This document shows, in pieces, positions 1 through 6,039 of a DNA stretch of 12,021 bases. This stretch comes from JAGXQV01 sp041674485 (lineage in GTDB: Bacteria; Pseudomonadota; Gammaproteobacteria; Burkholderiales; Sulfuricellaceae): the NCBI GenBank assembly GCA_041674485.1, contig JBAYVP010000139.1:1-12021 (forward strand). Reading direction: 5' to 3'. The notes beneath the pieces are model-generated. The model saw only the letters and a list, made by a program, of their open reading frames with translations. It made no database searches and had not been told where the DNA came from. Made by a program: the position numbers and the translations under genes. Positions within the stretch are counted from its first letter, which is position 1. Each line of letters begins with the position of its first letter.

Positions 1-83
1 CGTGGCCTCCGGCGTCACATCGCGTAGCGCCGGGCCGGTGCCGCCGGTGGTCAGCACCAAGCAGCATCCCAGCTCGTCCGCCA
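1..83 (-). pseudogene. Partial copy of the inside of mog (MogA codons about 62-89)
   Basis: These 83 bases are identical, base for base, to 2709-2791 inside the intact mog gene downstream, in the same orientation. They encode the stretch around the conserved TTGGTGP and RDVTPEAT motifs of MogA. The match stops abruptly at 83/84, so the part encoding the N-terminal 61 residues is absent here. The part encoding the C-terminus, if present, lies left of the window. The lack of any substitution points to a recent duplication or gene conversion. A chimeric assembly join at the window edge cannot be excluded. Confidence 0.8.
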
Positions 84-302
84 AAGACTTGGTAGCGCTC
101 TCAACAGGAGACCTGCGATATAGAGCGTCATTACCCGCGCTCGCTGGGTATGGGCTGCGAGAGCTATTTGCTCAGTCTCGCCCTGCGTAGGTTTCCCAAA
201 TTCTACGCTACCGAAGACTTGGCCGATAAGTTCAGAGCACCTGATCTCGCGGATTTTAATTGAGACGGTTTAATGTAAACAACGGGTTGCTGTTAACCTC
301 CA
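84..302. other. Stretch without a recognisable gene; possible gene remnant
   Basis: No known gene is recognised here. On the plus strand a frame is open from 96 to the TGA at 261-263 (55 codons; it contains ...LGMGCESYLLSLALRRFPKF... and ends ...RAPDLADFN), with an internal ATG but no ribosome binding site. The minus strand is also open for about 70 codons across the join with the mog fragment. Neither reading is convincing. The plus-strand reading looks slightly more protein-like and could be the 3' end of a gene broken by rearrangement. Confidence 0.3.
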
Positions 303-569
303 CTGCTGGATTCCCGCCTTCGCGGGAATGACGAACGTGCGACCTTGAAAAGAGCGTCTGCCAAAACCGGTCAGGCAAGAACCGTTGCGCCGTCATTCCC
401 GCGTAGGCGGGAATCCAGAACGCCGAGCCTACCACCGCTGCTGGATTCCCGCCTTCGCGGGAATGACGAACGCGCGACCTTGAGAAGAGCGTCTGCCAAA
501 ACCGGTCAGGCAAGAACCGTTGCACCGTCATTCCCGCGCAGGCGGGAATCTAGAGCGCCGAGCCTACCT
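303..569. repeat. Two tandem 135-bp units carrying four ATTCCC-N8-GGGAAT palindromes
   Basis: Unit 1 (303-437) and unit 2 (438-569) are near-identical with a period of 135 bp. Each unit has two 20-bp palindromes of the form ATTCCC-N8-GGGAAT, at 310-329 and 395-414, then 445-464 and 530-549. In each unit the first has spacer GCCTTCGC, and the second has GCGTAGGC in unit 1 and GCGCAGGC in unit 2. The palindrome pattern is the one called dRS3 in Neisseria and is widespread in proteobacteria as an intergenic repeat. The open frames across it on both strands are by-products of the repeat and not genes. Confidence 0.9.
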
Positions 570-601
570 CATAATCAATCACATAAAATCAGCCAAGTAG
601 G

Positions 602-652
602 GTGGGCACGCTTTTTGTGCCCACGCGGAATTTATCGCGTTGATCCGCGTGG
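602..652. repeat. Hairpin repeat with two competing stems, downstream of the DUF2442 gene
   Basis: GTGGGCAC (602-609) pairs with GTGCCCAC (617-624) across a 7-nt loop. A second inverted pair, CCACGCGGA (621-629) and TCCGCGTGG (644-652), overlaps the first, so the two stems exclude each other. The block lies just past the stop codon of the minus-strand DUF2442 gene and could help end its transcript, but there is no clear U-tract on that strand after the stem. It looks like a dispersed intergenic repeat. Confidence 0.6.
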
Positions 653-931
653 TCACGATAATGCCGAACCCACTCTGTCTGGCTGCTGTTCCTTCCGGTG
701 CAGCAGGTCAAGCAAGAATTCCGGGGCGAGGTCGGCGCCATTAGCCCATGCCACCGTGCGCATAACCGGGTGCTGGTGCGCCGTGGCGAATAGCGCCGGA
801 TCGCGCAGTGGAGCGAAAACTTCGCCGGTCAATTCATTCGACAAATCCACCTCTCCATGCGCACCGTTGTTGAAGCCAAGGAAAAGGCGATAGCCGGGCA
901 GCGGGGTTACTTCGGTGGTATGCAAAATCAT
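653..931 (-). CDS. DUF2442 domain protein
   Basis: A 92-residue protein of the DUF2442 family, recognised by the motif order PLPGYRLFLGFNNG (residues about 11-24), GVFAPLRDP-like (here GEVFAPLRDPALF) and the C-terminal TVAWANGADLAPEFL. Family members are small soluble proteins of unknown biochemical role. Their genes are often found beside a DUF4160 gene, and such pairs are commonly suspected to be toxin-antitoxin-like. That is the arrangement here: the DUF4160 gene ends 5 bases before this start, so the two are surely co-transcribed. The ribosome binding site GGAG lies in the last codons of the upstream gene, 8 bases from the ATG. The last few residues (RVGSALS) run up to the hairpin repeat and may be an extended tail. 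The family call is secure; the function is not known. Confidence 0.85.
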   Translation of the reverse strand: MILHTTEVTPLPGYRLFLGFNNGAHGEVDLSNELTGEVFAPLRDPALFATAHQHPVMRTVAWANGADLAPEFLLDLLHRKEQQPDRVGSALS

Positions 932-936
932 GGCGA

Positions 937-1194
937 TTACTCCAAAGGATCAATCGGGTTGAGGGGTTGTTTCGCAACAGCGCGTTGCCAATCGTCGGCG
1001 AGTTCGTCACGGTGCAGCGCCAGCCATTCGCGCACCAGCGATAGCGCCCGTCTTGGCAGGTCGCCCGCGTAGATTTGCCCGTCAAGAGTTATCGACGCTT
1101 CGTGTTCGCCATAGACAGCGTGGAAATGCACAGGCGGGTGCTCGCGCCAATTCATGTAGATGATAATGCCGAAGAAACGGGAGAGTTCAGGCAT
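937..1194 (-). CDS. DUF4160 domain protein
   Basis: An 85-residue protein of the DUF4160 family. The N-terminal MPELSRFFGIIIYMNWREHPPVHFHA-type block (SRFFGIIIYM, then HPPVHFHAVYGEHEA) and the C-terminal LPRRALSLVREWLALHRDELADDWQRA match the family end to end, and the length is normal. The HFHA histidines are the most striking conserved polar residues. No reaction has been established for the family. It is the first recognisable gene of a two-gene unit with the DUF2442 gene, 5 bases away. Its ATG overlaps by 8 bases the end of a possible 32-residue ORF upstream. The ribosome binding site is weak (AAGAAAG, about 6 bases upstream), which fits translational coupling to that ORF. Confidence 0.87.
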   Translation of the reverse strand: MPELSRFFGIIIYMNWREHPPVHFHAVYGEHEASITLDGQIYAGDLPRRALSLVREWLALHRDELADDWQRAVAKQPLNPIDPLE

Positions 1195-1285
1195 GATTTA
1201 CTTTCTTGAGCGGTACAACTTCGGCGGTTTGCTTCATGCCCGCCGCCTTCATCACGGCCGCCGTCTCAGCGTTCACTGACGCCAT
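1187..1285 (-). CDS. Possible 32-residue ORF coupled to the DUF4160 gene, or a gene remnant
   Basis: The minus-strand frame begins MASVNAETAAVMKAAGMKQ and ends VVPLKKVNHA. Its TGA (1187-1189) overlaps the ATG of the DUF4160 gene, so the two would be translationally coupled. No good ribosome binding site precedes the ATG at 1285. The frame stays open upstream for about 16 more codons (reading ...TTIYARIDLYHI) before a stop, so this could instead be the tail of a longer protein cut off near the 185-bp element. I do not recognise the family. The composition is protein-like (balanced charge, few rare residues), but a short chance frame cannot be ruled out. Confidence 0.35.
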   Translation of the reverse strand: MASVNAETAAVMKAAGMKQTAEVVPLKKVNHA

Positions 1286-1346
1286 GATATGATAAAGGTC
1301 AATTCGGGCATAAATCGTCGTGGTCGCCGGTATTTATGCCGTTTTT

Positions 1347-1531
1347 GTAACTACTTAGGTACAACATAATGTGGTTTTGTTTATCTGTCTGCACAGCATC
1401 TAGTGTTTCAATGCCTGAAAAATGATCAAAAATTGCCAATTTTATGTATTTTTTGGCAATGTAAAATATGAAATTCCTTTAAATTCATGATGTTACAATG
1501 TTTTGATGTTTCTACCTACCTGAGTAGTTAC
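1347..1531. mobile_element. 185-bp non-coding element (MITE-like) with 15-bp inverted ends and 9-bp flanking direct repeat
   Basis: GTAACTACTTAGGTA (1347-1361) and TACCTGAGTAGTTAC (1517-1531) are inverted copies with one mismatch in 15. GCCGTTTTT lies immediately outside both ends (1338-1346 and 1532-1540), as expected for a target-site duplication of 8 or 9 bases. The inside is AT-rich, has no coding frame, and holds a small hairpin ATTGCCA (1432-1438)/TGGCAAT (1454-1460). The ends begin with GTAA and the duplication is about 8 bp, both of which recall the IS66 family, but I cannot name a parent element. The insertion lies between the DUF4160 operon and the higA locus. Confidence 0.75.
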
Positions 1532-1540
1532 GCCGTTTTT

Positions 1541-1628
1541 TGCATTACAAATAATGTTAACAATATTTGTGCTGAAGATGTCTTTAACACTGTTATTTTA
1601 ATGATAATACGTAATTAATCAATGCTAA
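1541..1628. other. AT-rich leader upstream of the higB fragment/higA
   Basis: About 90 bases much richer in AT than the neighbouring genes and without a gene. It probably holds the promoter now driving higA. GATAAT at 1603-1608 would serve as a -10 box, but no convincing -35 hexamer is seen at the right distance. The AT-rich stretch ends where the recognisable higB coding sequence begins, so it may mark the join that removed the 5' part of higB. Confidence 0.3.
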
Positions 1629-1709
1629 ATCCGGTTCGAGAAGCAAATCGTCTACATCAAGGCTGTGCTTACCCATCGGGACTGCGACAAAGGAGCCTGG
1701 AAACCATGA
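1629..1709 (+). pseudogene. 3' remnant of a HigB-family toxin gene
   Basis: In the frame ending at the TGA 1707-1709, 26 codons read IRFEKQIVYIKAVLTHRDCD and then KGAWKP. This is the usual C-terminal end of HigB-family mRNA interferases (pattern VYI..VLTH.EYDKG.WK). An in-frame TAA lies directly upstream (1626-1628) and no start codon or earlier HigB sequence is found, so roughly three quarters of the toxin gene is missing. The stop overlaps the higA start as ATGA, the normal coupling in intact higBA operons. What remains cannot encode an active toxin. Confidence 0.8.
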
Positions 1710-2119
1710 ATGCCCGTATCCAAGTACACCATCTGCTTCCCGCTTGGGAAACCTTCCGTAGCGCGACGCACATTAGCCCTATCCGCGATGAAGCGCATTA
1801 CCAGCGGATGGTTGAAATGCTTGATGCCTTGCTCGATGAGGCTGGTGGCGATGAAAGCCATCCGGCAATGGGGCTGATCGATATTGTTGGCGACTTGATC
1901 CATGACTATGAGTCCGAACACCATCCGTTGCCCTGCACCACCGGTGTACAAGCCTTAAATTTCCTGATGGAACAGCACGGCCTAAAGCAAGGCGACCTGC
2001 CGGAAATTGGTAGCCAGGGCATCGTTTCCGAGTTGCTGTCGGGCAAGCGGGAACTCAATATCCGTCAGATACGCGCCTTGGCAGAGCGGTTCGCCGTCTC
2101 GCCGGCGACTTTTTTATGA
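1706..2119 (+). CDS. higA: HigA-family antitoxin, XRE-type helix-turn-helix
   Basis: A 137-residue antitoxin and transcriptional repressor of the HigA family. The N-terminal half (residues about 10-70, LLPAWETF...ISPIRDEAHYQRMVEMLDALLDE) is the family-specific toxin-binding and spacer region. A Cro/C1-type helix-turn-helix fills the C-terminal half (about 80-137), including LKQGDLPEIGSQGIVSELLS and the ending RFAVSPATFL. I chose the ATG at 1706 because AGGAG sits 10 bases upstream, the protein then has the usual family length, and it overlaps the end of the toxin remnant as ATGA. A longer frame from 1622 would only translate the toxin remnant in the wrong frame. With its toxin gene truncated this is an orphan antitoxin. 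It may still repress its own promoter or neutralise a related toxin elsewhere. Confidence 0.88.
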   Translation: MNARIQVHHLLPAWETFRSATHISPIRDEAHYQRMVEMLDALLDEAGGDESHPAMGLIDIVGDLIHDYESEHHPLPCTTGVQALNFLMEQHGLKQGDLPEIGSQGIVSELLSGKRELNIRQIRALAERFAVSPATFL

Positions 2120-2137
2120 AGGATAGCCTGATTGGCG

Positions 2138-2375
2138 CAGGGTAAATTTGTTCTCGGCACGGAAAAAACCGATTCACCGCAGAGGACGCGGAGGACGCAG
2201 AGGAAAACCCTCATGCTCTTCCTCTGCGTCCTCCGCGGTGAAAAAGGTTTTGTTTTTATGGGTTGCCGCCATGAGTCGAGCAGAGTCGAGCAAAGTTGCG
2301 CTAAGATTGTCCGGGATTCACGAACGTTTTCATCATTGATTTTCATCATGAATTTCTGAGAACAAATTTACCCTG
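2138..2375. mobile_element. 238-bp inverted-repeat element with a nested 17-bp hairpin
   Basis: CAGGGTAAATTTGTTCTC (2138-2155) and GAGAACAAATTTACCCTG (2358-2375) are perfect 18-bp inverted copies. Inside lies a long hairpin whose perfect 17-bp core is 2187-2203 paired with 2221-2237 across a 17-nt loop, of the CACCGCAGAGGACGC type often seen in bacterial intergenic regions. Flanking AAAAAACC (from 2163) and GGTTTT (from 2247) extend it. No coding frame is credible. No target-site duplication is evident, so mobility is inferred from the inverted ends only. It fills the gap between the convergent higA and mog genes and may act as a bidirectional terminator. Confidence 0.6.
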
Positions 2376-2417
2376 GTCCGGGTTAGGTCTCCTATTGACA
2401 ACGCTACCAGAATCTTG

Positions 2418-2975
2418 CTAATCGGGATTTTTCATACGGATAGCGGATTTCGGGCGAAACGCCTTGACCGTTTCCTCGTTGGTTTCCAGATAAGGTCCGC
2501 CGATCAGGTCGATGCAGTAGGGCACGGCGGCAAAAACGCCGTCCAGCGTTTCCTTGATCGCCTTGGGCTGACCCGGCAAATTCAAGATCAGGCATGTTCC
2601 GCGCACTACCCCGACTTGGCGCGAGAGCATCGCCGTCGGCACGTATTTCAAACTCACCGCCCGCATCTGTTCGCCGAAACCCGGCAATACCTTGTCGGCC
2701 ACCGCCAGCGTGGCCTCCGGCGTCACATCGCGTAGCGCCGGGCCGGTGCCGCCGGTGGTCAGCACCAAGCAGCATCCCAGCTCGTCCGCCAGCTCGCGCA
2801 AAGTCGCCTCAATCTGCGCCTGCTCGTCGGGAATCAGGCGCGTAGCCGCCTGCCATGGCGTAGTGAGCGCGCTTTCCAGCCATTGTTGCAGCGCCGGAAT
2901 GCCCTGGTCTTCGTAAACGCCCTGGCTGGCGCGGTCGCTGATGGTTACTAGGCCGATCAAGGCTTGTTCTGTCAT
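2418..2975 (-). CDS. mog: Molybdopterin adenylyltransferase MogA
   Basis: A 185-residue cytoplasmic enzyme that adenylylates molybdopterin with ATP, preparing it for molybdate insertion in molybdenum cofactor synthesis. Family marks are TISDRAS (residues 11-17), the pterin-binding loop TTGGTGP (73-79) followed by RDVTPEAT (82-89), and the C-terminal NLPGQPKAIKE. The length is close to that of E. coli MogA. AGGGAG lies 10 bases before the ATG at 2975. The gene stands alone: no other moa, moe or mob gene is in the window. The upstream RCC1 gene is 190 bp away, with a hairpin between them. An exact copy of codons 62-89 occurs at the left window edge, so this locus has taken part in a recent duplication. 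Confidence 0.93.
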   Translation of the reverse strand: MTEQALIGLVTISDRASQGVYEDQGIPALQQWLESALTTPWQAATRLIPDEQAQIEATLRELADELGCCLVLTTGGTGPALRDVTPEATLAVADKVLPGFGEQMRAVSLKYVPTAMLSRQVGVVRGTCLILNLPGQPKAIKETLDGVFAAVPYCIDLIGGPYLETNEETVKAFRPKSAIRMKNPD

Positions 2976-3040
2976 GTCTTAATTTCTCCCTAAGCCGGAC
3001 AATTGCCGGAACCCAACAGACGTTTGAGAGAGGATTTACG

Positions 3041-3084
3041 GGATGAACAGGATAGAAAACCCATCCTGTCAATCCTGTTCATCC
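3041..3084. repeat. Inverted-repeat hairpin between the RCC1 gene and mog
   Basis: GGATGAACAGGAT (3041-3053) pairs perfectly with ATCCTGTTCATCC (3072-3084) across an 18-nt loop that holds a further partial copy (CCATCCTGTC). It is a common type of intergenic repeat. On the minus strand it follows the RCC1 stop and precedes mog, so it may terminate or attenuate transcription, but no U-tract follows the stem. Confidence 0.55.
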
Positions 3085-3165
3085 GGTCATTGTTTTTTTG
3101 CGAAAAGTTGCTCCACTGCTACCTACGCACCGATTTACCGAACTTCGATTCCGATGGCAAGGCGG

Positions 3166-5970
3166 CTATTCCTCTGAAACCGTGAGGACAGTCTGGTAGC
3201 GTCCGGCGCTAAGCATTTCGTCGGCATCCTCGCCATAGCCAAGATAGAACTCTGTCCCTGCTTGGTCGGTGACATCGCAATTGCTGAGGATATCCACTTG
3301 CACCGTTTGATCCTGGCCGGAAGCGACGTTGCTCATGAATGCCGCCAACGGCCACGCCAGTCCGCCCCAGTTTTGCCGGGTGTCGGGCGACCACCAGGAA
3401 TCGGCTGCGGATGCTGAAGCAGGCGCACACACCGGCGTCTTGACTCCAGCAGGCGCAAGGGCGGCGACGTAGACCTGGCAAGTTCCGCCGGAGCCGCAAT
3501 TGGCGGCGAAACGGTTAACTTGTGCCAGGCTGCCGCCACTGGAGTTGAATGGCGCGAGACGCACCTGGGCGGAAAGATTGATTCCCTTTGTCCCGAACGA
3601 TTTGGAAGCGGCAAGCAGGAAAGGCGGTGTTTTGCCGGCGGGAATGGTGTTGGCAACGCCGGGGATAAGATCAAGGGGGCCGTTCATGGTTTCGTTCACT
3701 ACCAGCGTCGGCGTCCGGCGGTTTGCTTGCGTGCCGTTGCCCAGTTGTCCCTCGGTGTTCAATCCCCAGGCCCATACGCTGCCGTCTTTCCTGACGGCAA
3801 CGGTAAAGGCCGCGCCGACCGCCAGCGCGACCACGCTGTCAATCCCGCTTAGCTGCACCGGTGTCAAGCGTTGGGTGGTCGTGCCGTCGCCCAGTTGGGC
3901 GGAAGTGTTTCGCCCCCACGCCCAGACGCTGCCGTCGGATTTGAGCGCAACGCTGTGAAACCGCCCCGCGGCCACTGCGATTACGCTATCGATCCCATTT
4001 AGACGCACCGGAACCAGGTGCTGGGTGGTGGCGCCGTCGCCGAGTTGGCCGCTGCTGTTGTCCCCCCATGTCCAGACGCTACCGTCGGATTTGAGGGCGA
4101 TGCTGTGGTTAAAACCTGCCGCCACCGCGCTTATGCCGCCGATTCCGCTCACCTGCACCGGCGTCAGGCGGCGGGTCGTGGCGCCGTCGCCGAGTTGTCC
4201 ATAGTTGTTCGTTCCCCATGCCCAGACGCTGCCGTCTTTTTTGGCGACAATGGTGTGATACGGGCTTGCCGCCACCGCCACCACGCTGTCTATTCCCGAT
4301 AACTGAACCGGTGAATAACGGGTGGTCGTTGTGCCGTCACCCAGTTGGCCGCCGTCATTAATCCCCCATGCCCACACGCTGCCGTCGGATTTCACGGCAA
4401 CGCTATGGGATTTGTCCAGGTATCCGCCCGCCGCCACCGCCACCATGCCGGTCAATCCGGGCACCTGCTTAGGGCTGGAATGATAATAGCTGGCGCCGTC
4501 GCCAAGTTGCCCCCAACTGTTCCATCCCCAAGTCCACACGCTACCGTCAGCCTTGAGCGCCACGCTATGCGTGTTATCCGCCGCCACCGCCACTATGCCG
4601 CTCAGCTCAGGCACTTGCGTCGGCAGCGCGTGCTTGGTGGTCGAAGTGTTGCTGAGTTGCCCGTTGCCGTTAAGCCCCCACCCCCATACGCTGCCGTCGG
4701 AGCGGATGCCGAGGCTATGATAATTTCCCCCCGCCATCGCCAGCACGCCGGAAAATCCGGCTAACTGCACCGGAGTCAAAATGTCTGCGCTTTTACCATT
4801 GCCGAGTTGTCCATAATCATTGCCCCCCCACGCCCACACGTCGCCATCGGGTTTGATGGCAAAGTTGTGAAAATATCCGGCAACAATCGCGCTTACGCCG
4901 CTGAGTCCGGCCACTTGCGCGGGCGTGGCGCGATCGGTGACGCTGCCGTCGCCGAGCTGCCCGTGGCTATTGCCCCCCCACGCCCAGACGGCGCCATCGG
5001 ACTTGAGCGCAATGCTGTGGCTTTCCCCGGTCAAGATGGACGTCACATCCTTAAGCGCGGATATTTGCACCGGTTTTTTACGGTTGACGGTCGTGCCGTC
5101 ACCGAGTTGGCCGGAAGTGTTACGCCCCCACGCCCATACGCTGCCATTCGACTTGATCGCGAAAGTGCTCATGCCGCCTGCCGCCACGGCCTTCACGTCG
5201 CTCAGCACCATTACCGGCGCTGTGCTGTCGGTGGTGGCGCCGTCGCCGATTTGCCCAAAGTTGTTCTTTCCCCATACCCAGACGGTGCCATCGGATTTGA
5301 GCGCAACACTATGATGCTCCCCCGCCGCCACCGCCACCACATCGCTGATTCCAGGCACTTGCCCCGGCATCGGGCGATTGTCGGTGGATGTGCTGACCCC
5401 AAGTTCGCCACCCGCGTTAAACCCCCACGCCCACACGCTGCGATCCGATTTGAGGGCGAGCACGTGAGACTGCCCCGCAGCTACCGCCGTCACATTGGTA
5501 ACGCCGCGCGCCTGCACGGGGACGGAGCGGTCGGTGGCGCCGCCGTCGCCAAGTTGGCCGCTTTGGTTATTCCCCATCCCCCAGACCGTGCCATCGCTTT
5601 TGACCGCCACCGTGAAATCCGAACCGGCGACCAGCTTGCTCACCCCCGACAAAACGCCGATGGTTGACGGCGGCCTTAGCATCTGGCGACCCAAGCCAAG
5701 TTGCCCATAGTCGTCCGCGCCCCAGCTCCGCACCACGCCATCGTCACCCACTGCGAGAGCATGGCTGTATCCCCCCGCCACCATGGGAGTGACAGCATGG
5801 GCATCCAGCGCCAACAAGGCGAAACCGCAAAGCAGCAACGCCCAACGCAATAATCCTAGAAAGCTCAGTTGAACGGGCTGGAGTGTACGGTTTTCCGGGT
5901 GCAGCGTTCTCACCATACAGGTACATGCAAAATATATAATAAAGTTATTTAGAACCACCATGTTACGCAT
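3166..5970 (-). CDS. Secreted RCC1-repeat protein (14 propeller units)
   Basis: An up to 934-residue protein with 14 RCC1 units of about 50 residues, from about residue 63 to 765, each carrying the pattern SDGSVWAWGxNxxGQLGDGTT. Fourteen units would make two seven-bladed beta-propellers, a binding scaffold. The C-terminal 170 residues form a different domain with cysteines (CGSGGTC, a later VCAP and NCD) and the ending GYGEDADEMLSAGRYQTVLT. A hydrophobic segment RWALLLCGFALLALDAHA (about 42-59) is a good signal peptide, so the protein is exported. The start is uncertain. The first 38 or so codons lie in a 146-bp repeat element. ATG 5961 has AGGA 8 bases upstream, ATG 5970 and 5916 have no site, and TTG 5850 directly precedes the signal peptide. 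I give the longest frame. It lies downstream of the FecR/TPR/barrel gene on the same strand. Ligand and role are unknown. Confidence 0.85.
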   Translation of the reverse strand: MRNMVVLNNFIIYFACTCMVRTLHPENRTLQPVQLSFLGLLRWALLLCGFALLALDAHAVTPMVAGGYSHALAVGDDGVVRSWGADDYGQLGLGRQMLRPPSTIGVLSGVSKLVAGSDFTVAVKSDGTVWGMGNNQSGQLGDGGATDRSVPVQARGVTNVTAVAAGQSHVLALKSDRSVWAWGFNAGGELGVSTSTDNRPMPGQVPGISDVVAVAAGEHHSVALKSDGTVWVWGKNNFGQIGDGATTDSTAPVMVLSDVKAVAAGGMSTFAIKSNGSVWAWGRNTSGQLGDGTTVNRKKPVQISALKDVTSILTGESHSIALKSDGAVWAWGGNSHGQLGDGSVTDRATPAQVAGLSGVSAIVAGYFHNFAIKPDGDVWAWGGNDYGQLGNGKSADILTPVQLAGFSGVLAMAGGNYHSLGIRSDGSVWGWGLNGNGQLSNTSTTKHALPTQVPELSGIVAVAADNTHSVALKADGSVWTWGWNSWGQLGDGASYYHSSPKQVPGLTGMVAVAAGGYLDKSHSVAVKSDGSVWAWGINDGGQLGDGTTTTRYSPVQLSGIDSVVAVAASPYHTIVAKKDGSVWAWGTNNYGQLGDGATTRRLTPVQVSGIGGISAVAAGFNHSIALKSDGSVWTWGDNSSGQLGDGATTQHLVPVRLNGIDSVIAVAAGRFHSVALKSDGSVWAWGRNTSAQLGDGTTTQRLTPVQLSGIDSVVALAVGAAFTVAVRKDGSVWAWGLNTEGQLGNGTQANRRTPTLVVNETMNGPLDLIPGVANTIPAGKTPPFLLAASKSFGTKGINLSAQVRLAPFNSSGGSLAQVNRFAANCGSGGTCQVYVAALAPAGVKTPVCAPASASAADSWWSPDTRQNWGGLAWPLAAFMSNVASGQDQTVQVDILSNCDVTDQAGTEFYLGYGEDADEMLSAGRYQTVLTVSEE
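3690..5790 (-). repeat. DNA-level tandem array encoding the RCC1 units
   Basis: The RCC1 coding region is a tandem array of about 150-bp units (14 copies). Units nearest the 3' end of the gene are the most alike: the phrase GIDSV(V/I)A(V/L)A recurs in several of the last linkers together with RLTPVQLSG. That suggests recent unit duplication or conversion at that end. The array also makes long antisense open frames on the plus strand, which are not genes. Confidence 0.75.
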
Positions 5971-6000
5971 CCTGGCAAGCGGTCAACCGAGCTTTCTAGG
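5855..6000 (-). mobile_element. Short copy (146 bp) of a dispersed inverted-repeat element
   Basis: CCTAGAAAGCTCAGTTGA (5855-5872) and TCAACCGAGCTTTCTAGG (5983-6000) are inverted ends with one mismatch in 18. ATAAT lies directly outside both ends (5850-5854 and 6001-6005), as for a 5-bp target duplication. Read on the minus strand, the inside matches the copies at 9682 and 11814 but lacks 96 bases, including one arm of the internal palindrome. The element covers the predicted start region of the RCC1 gene and the gap after the FecR/TPR gene. Confidence 0.85.
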
Positions 6001-6039
6001 ATAATCTGCTCATTGTTTCCATTTCCTCGCCGGCGGGTC

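Noticed and set aside
303..569. CRISPR array
   Set aside because: There are two large tandem units with internal palindromes, and no short repeats with unique spacers of even length. No cas gene is present.
345..893. 182-codon plus-strand open frame and a 91-codon minus-strand frame across the 135-bp repeats
   Set aside because: The translations are repeated palindrome products (FPRRRESR, SREGGNP), and the plus frame then runs antisense through the DUF2442 gene.
4807..5667. 286-codon plus-strand open frame opposite the RCC1 gene
   Set aside because: It is the antisense of the RCC1 tandem array. Its periodic PPRPHAAIGF pattern mirrors the repeats.
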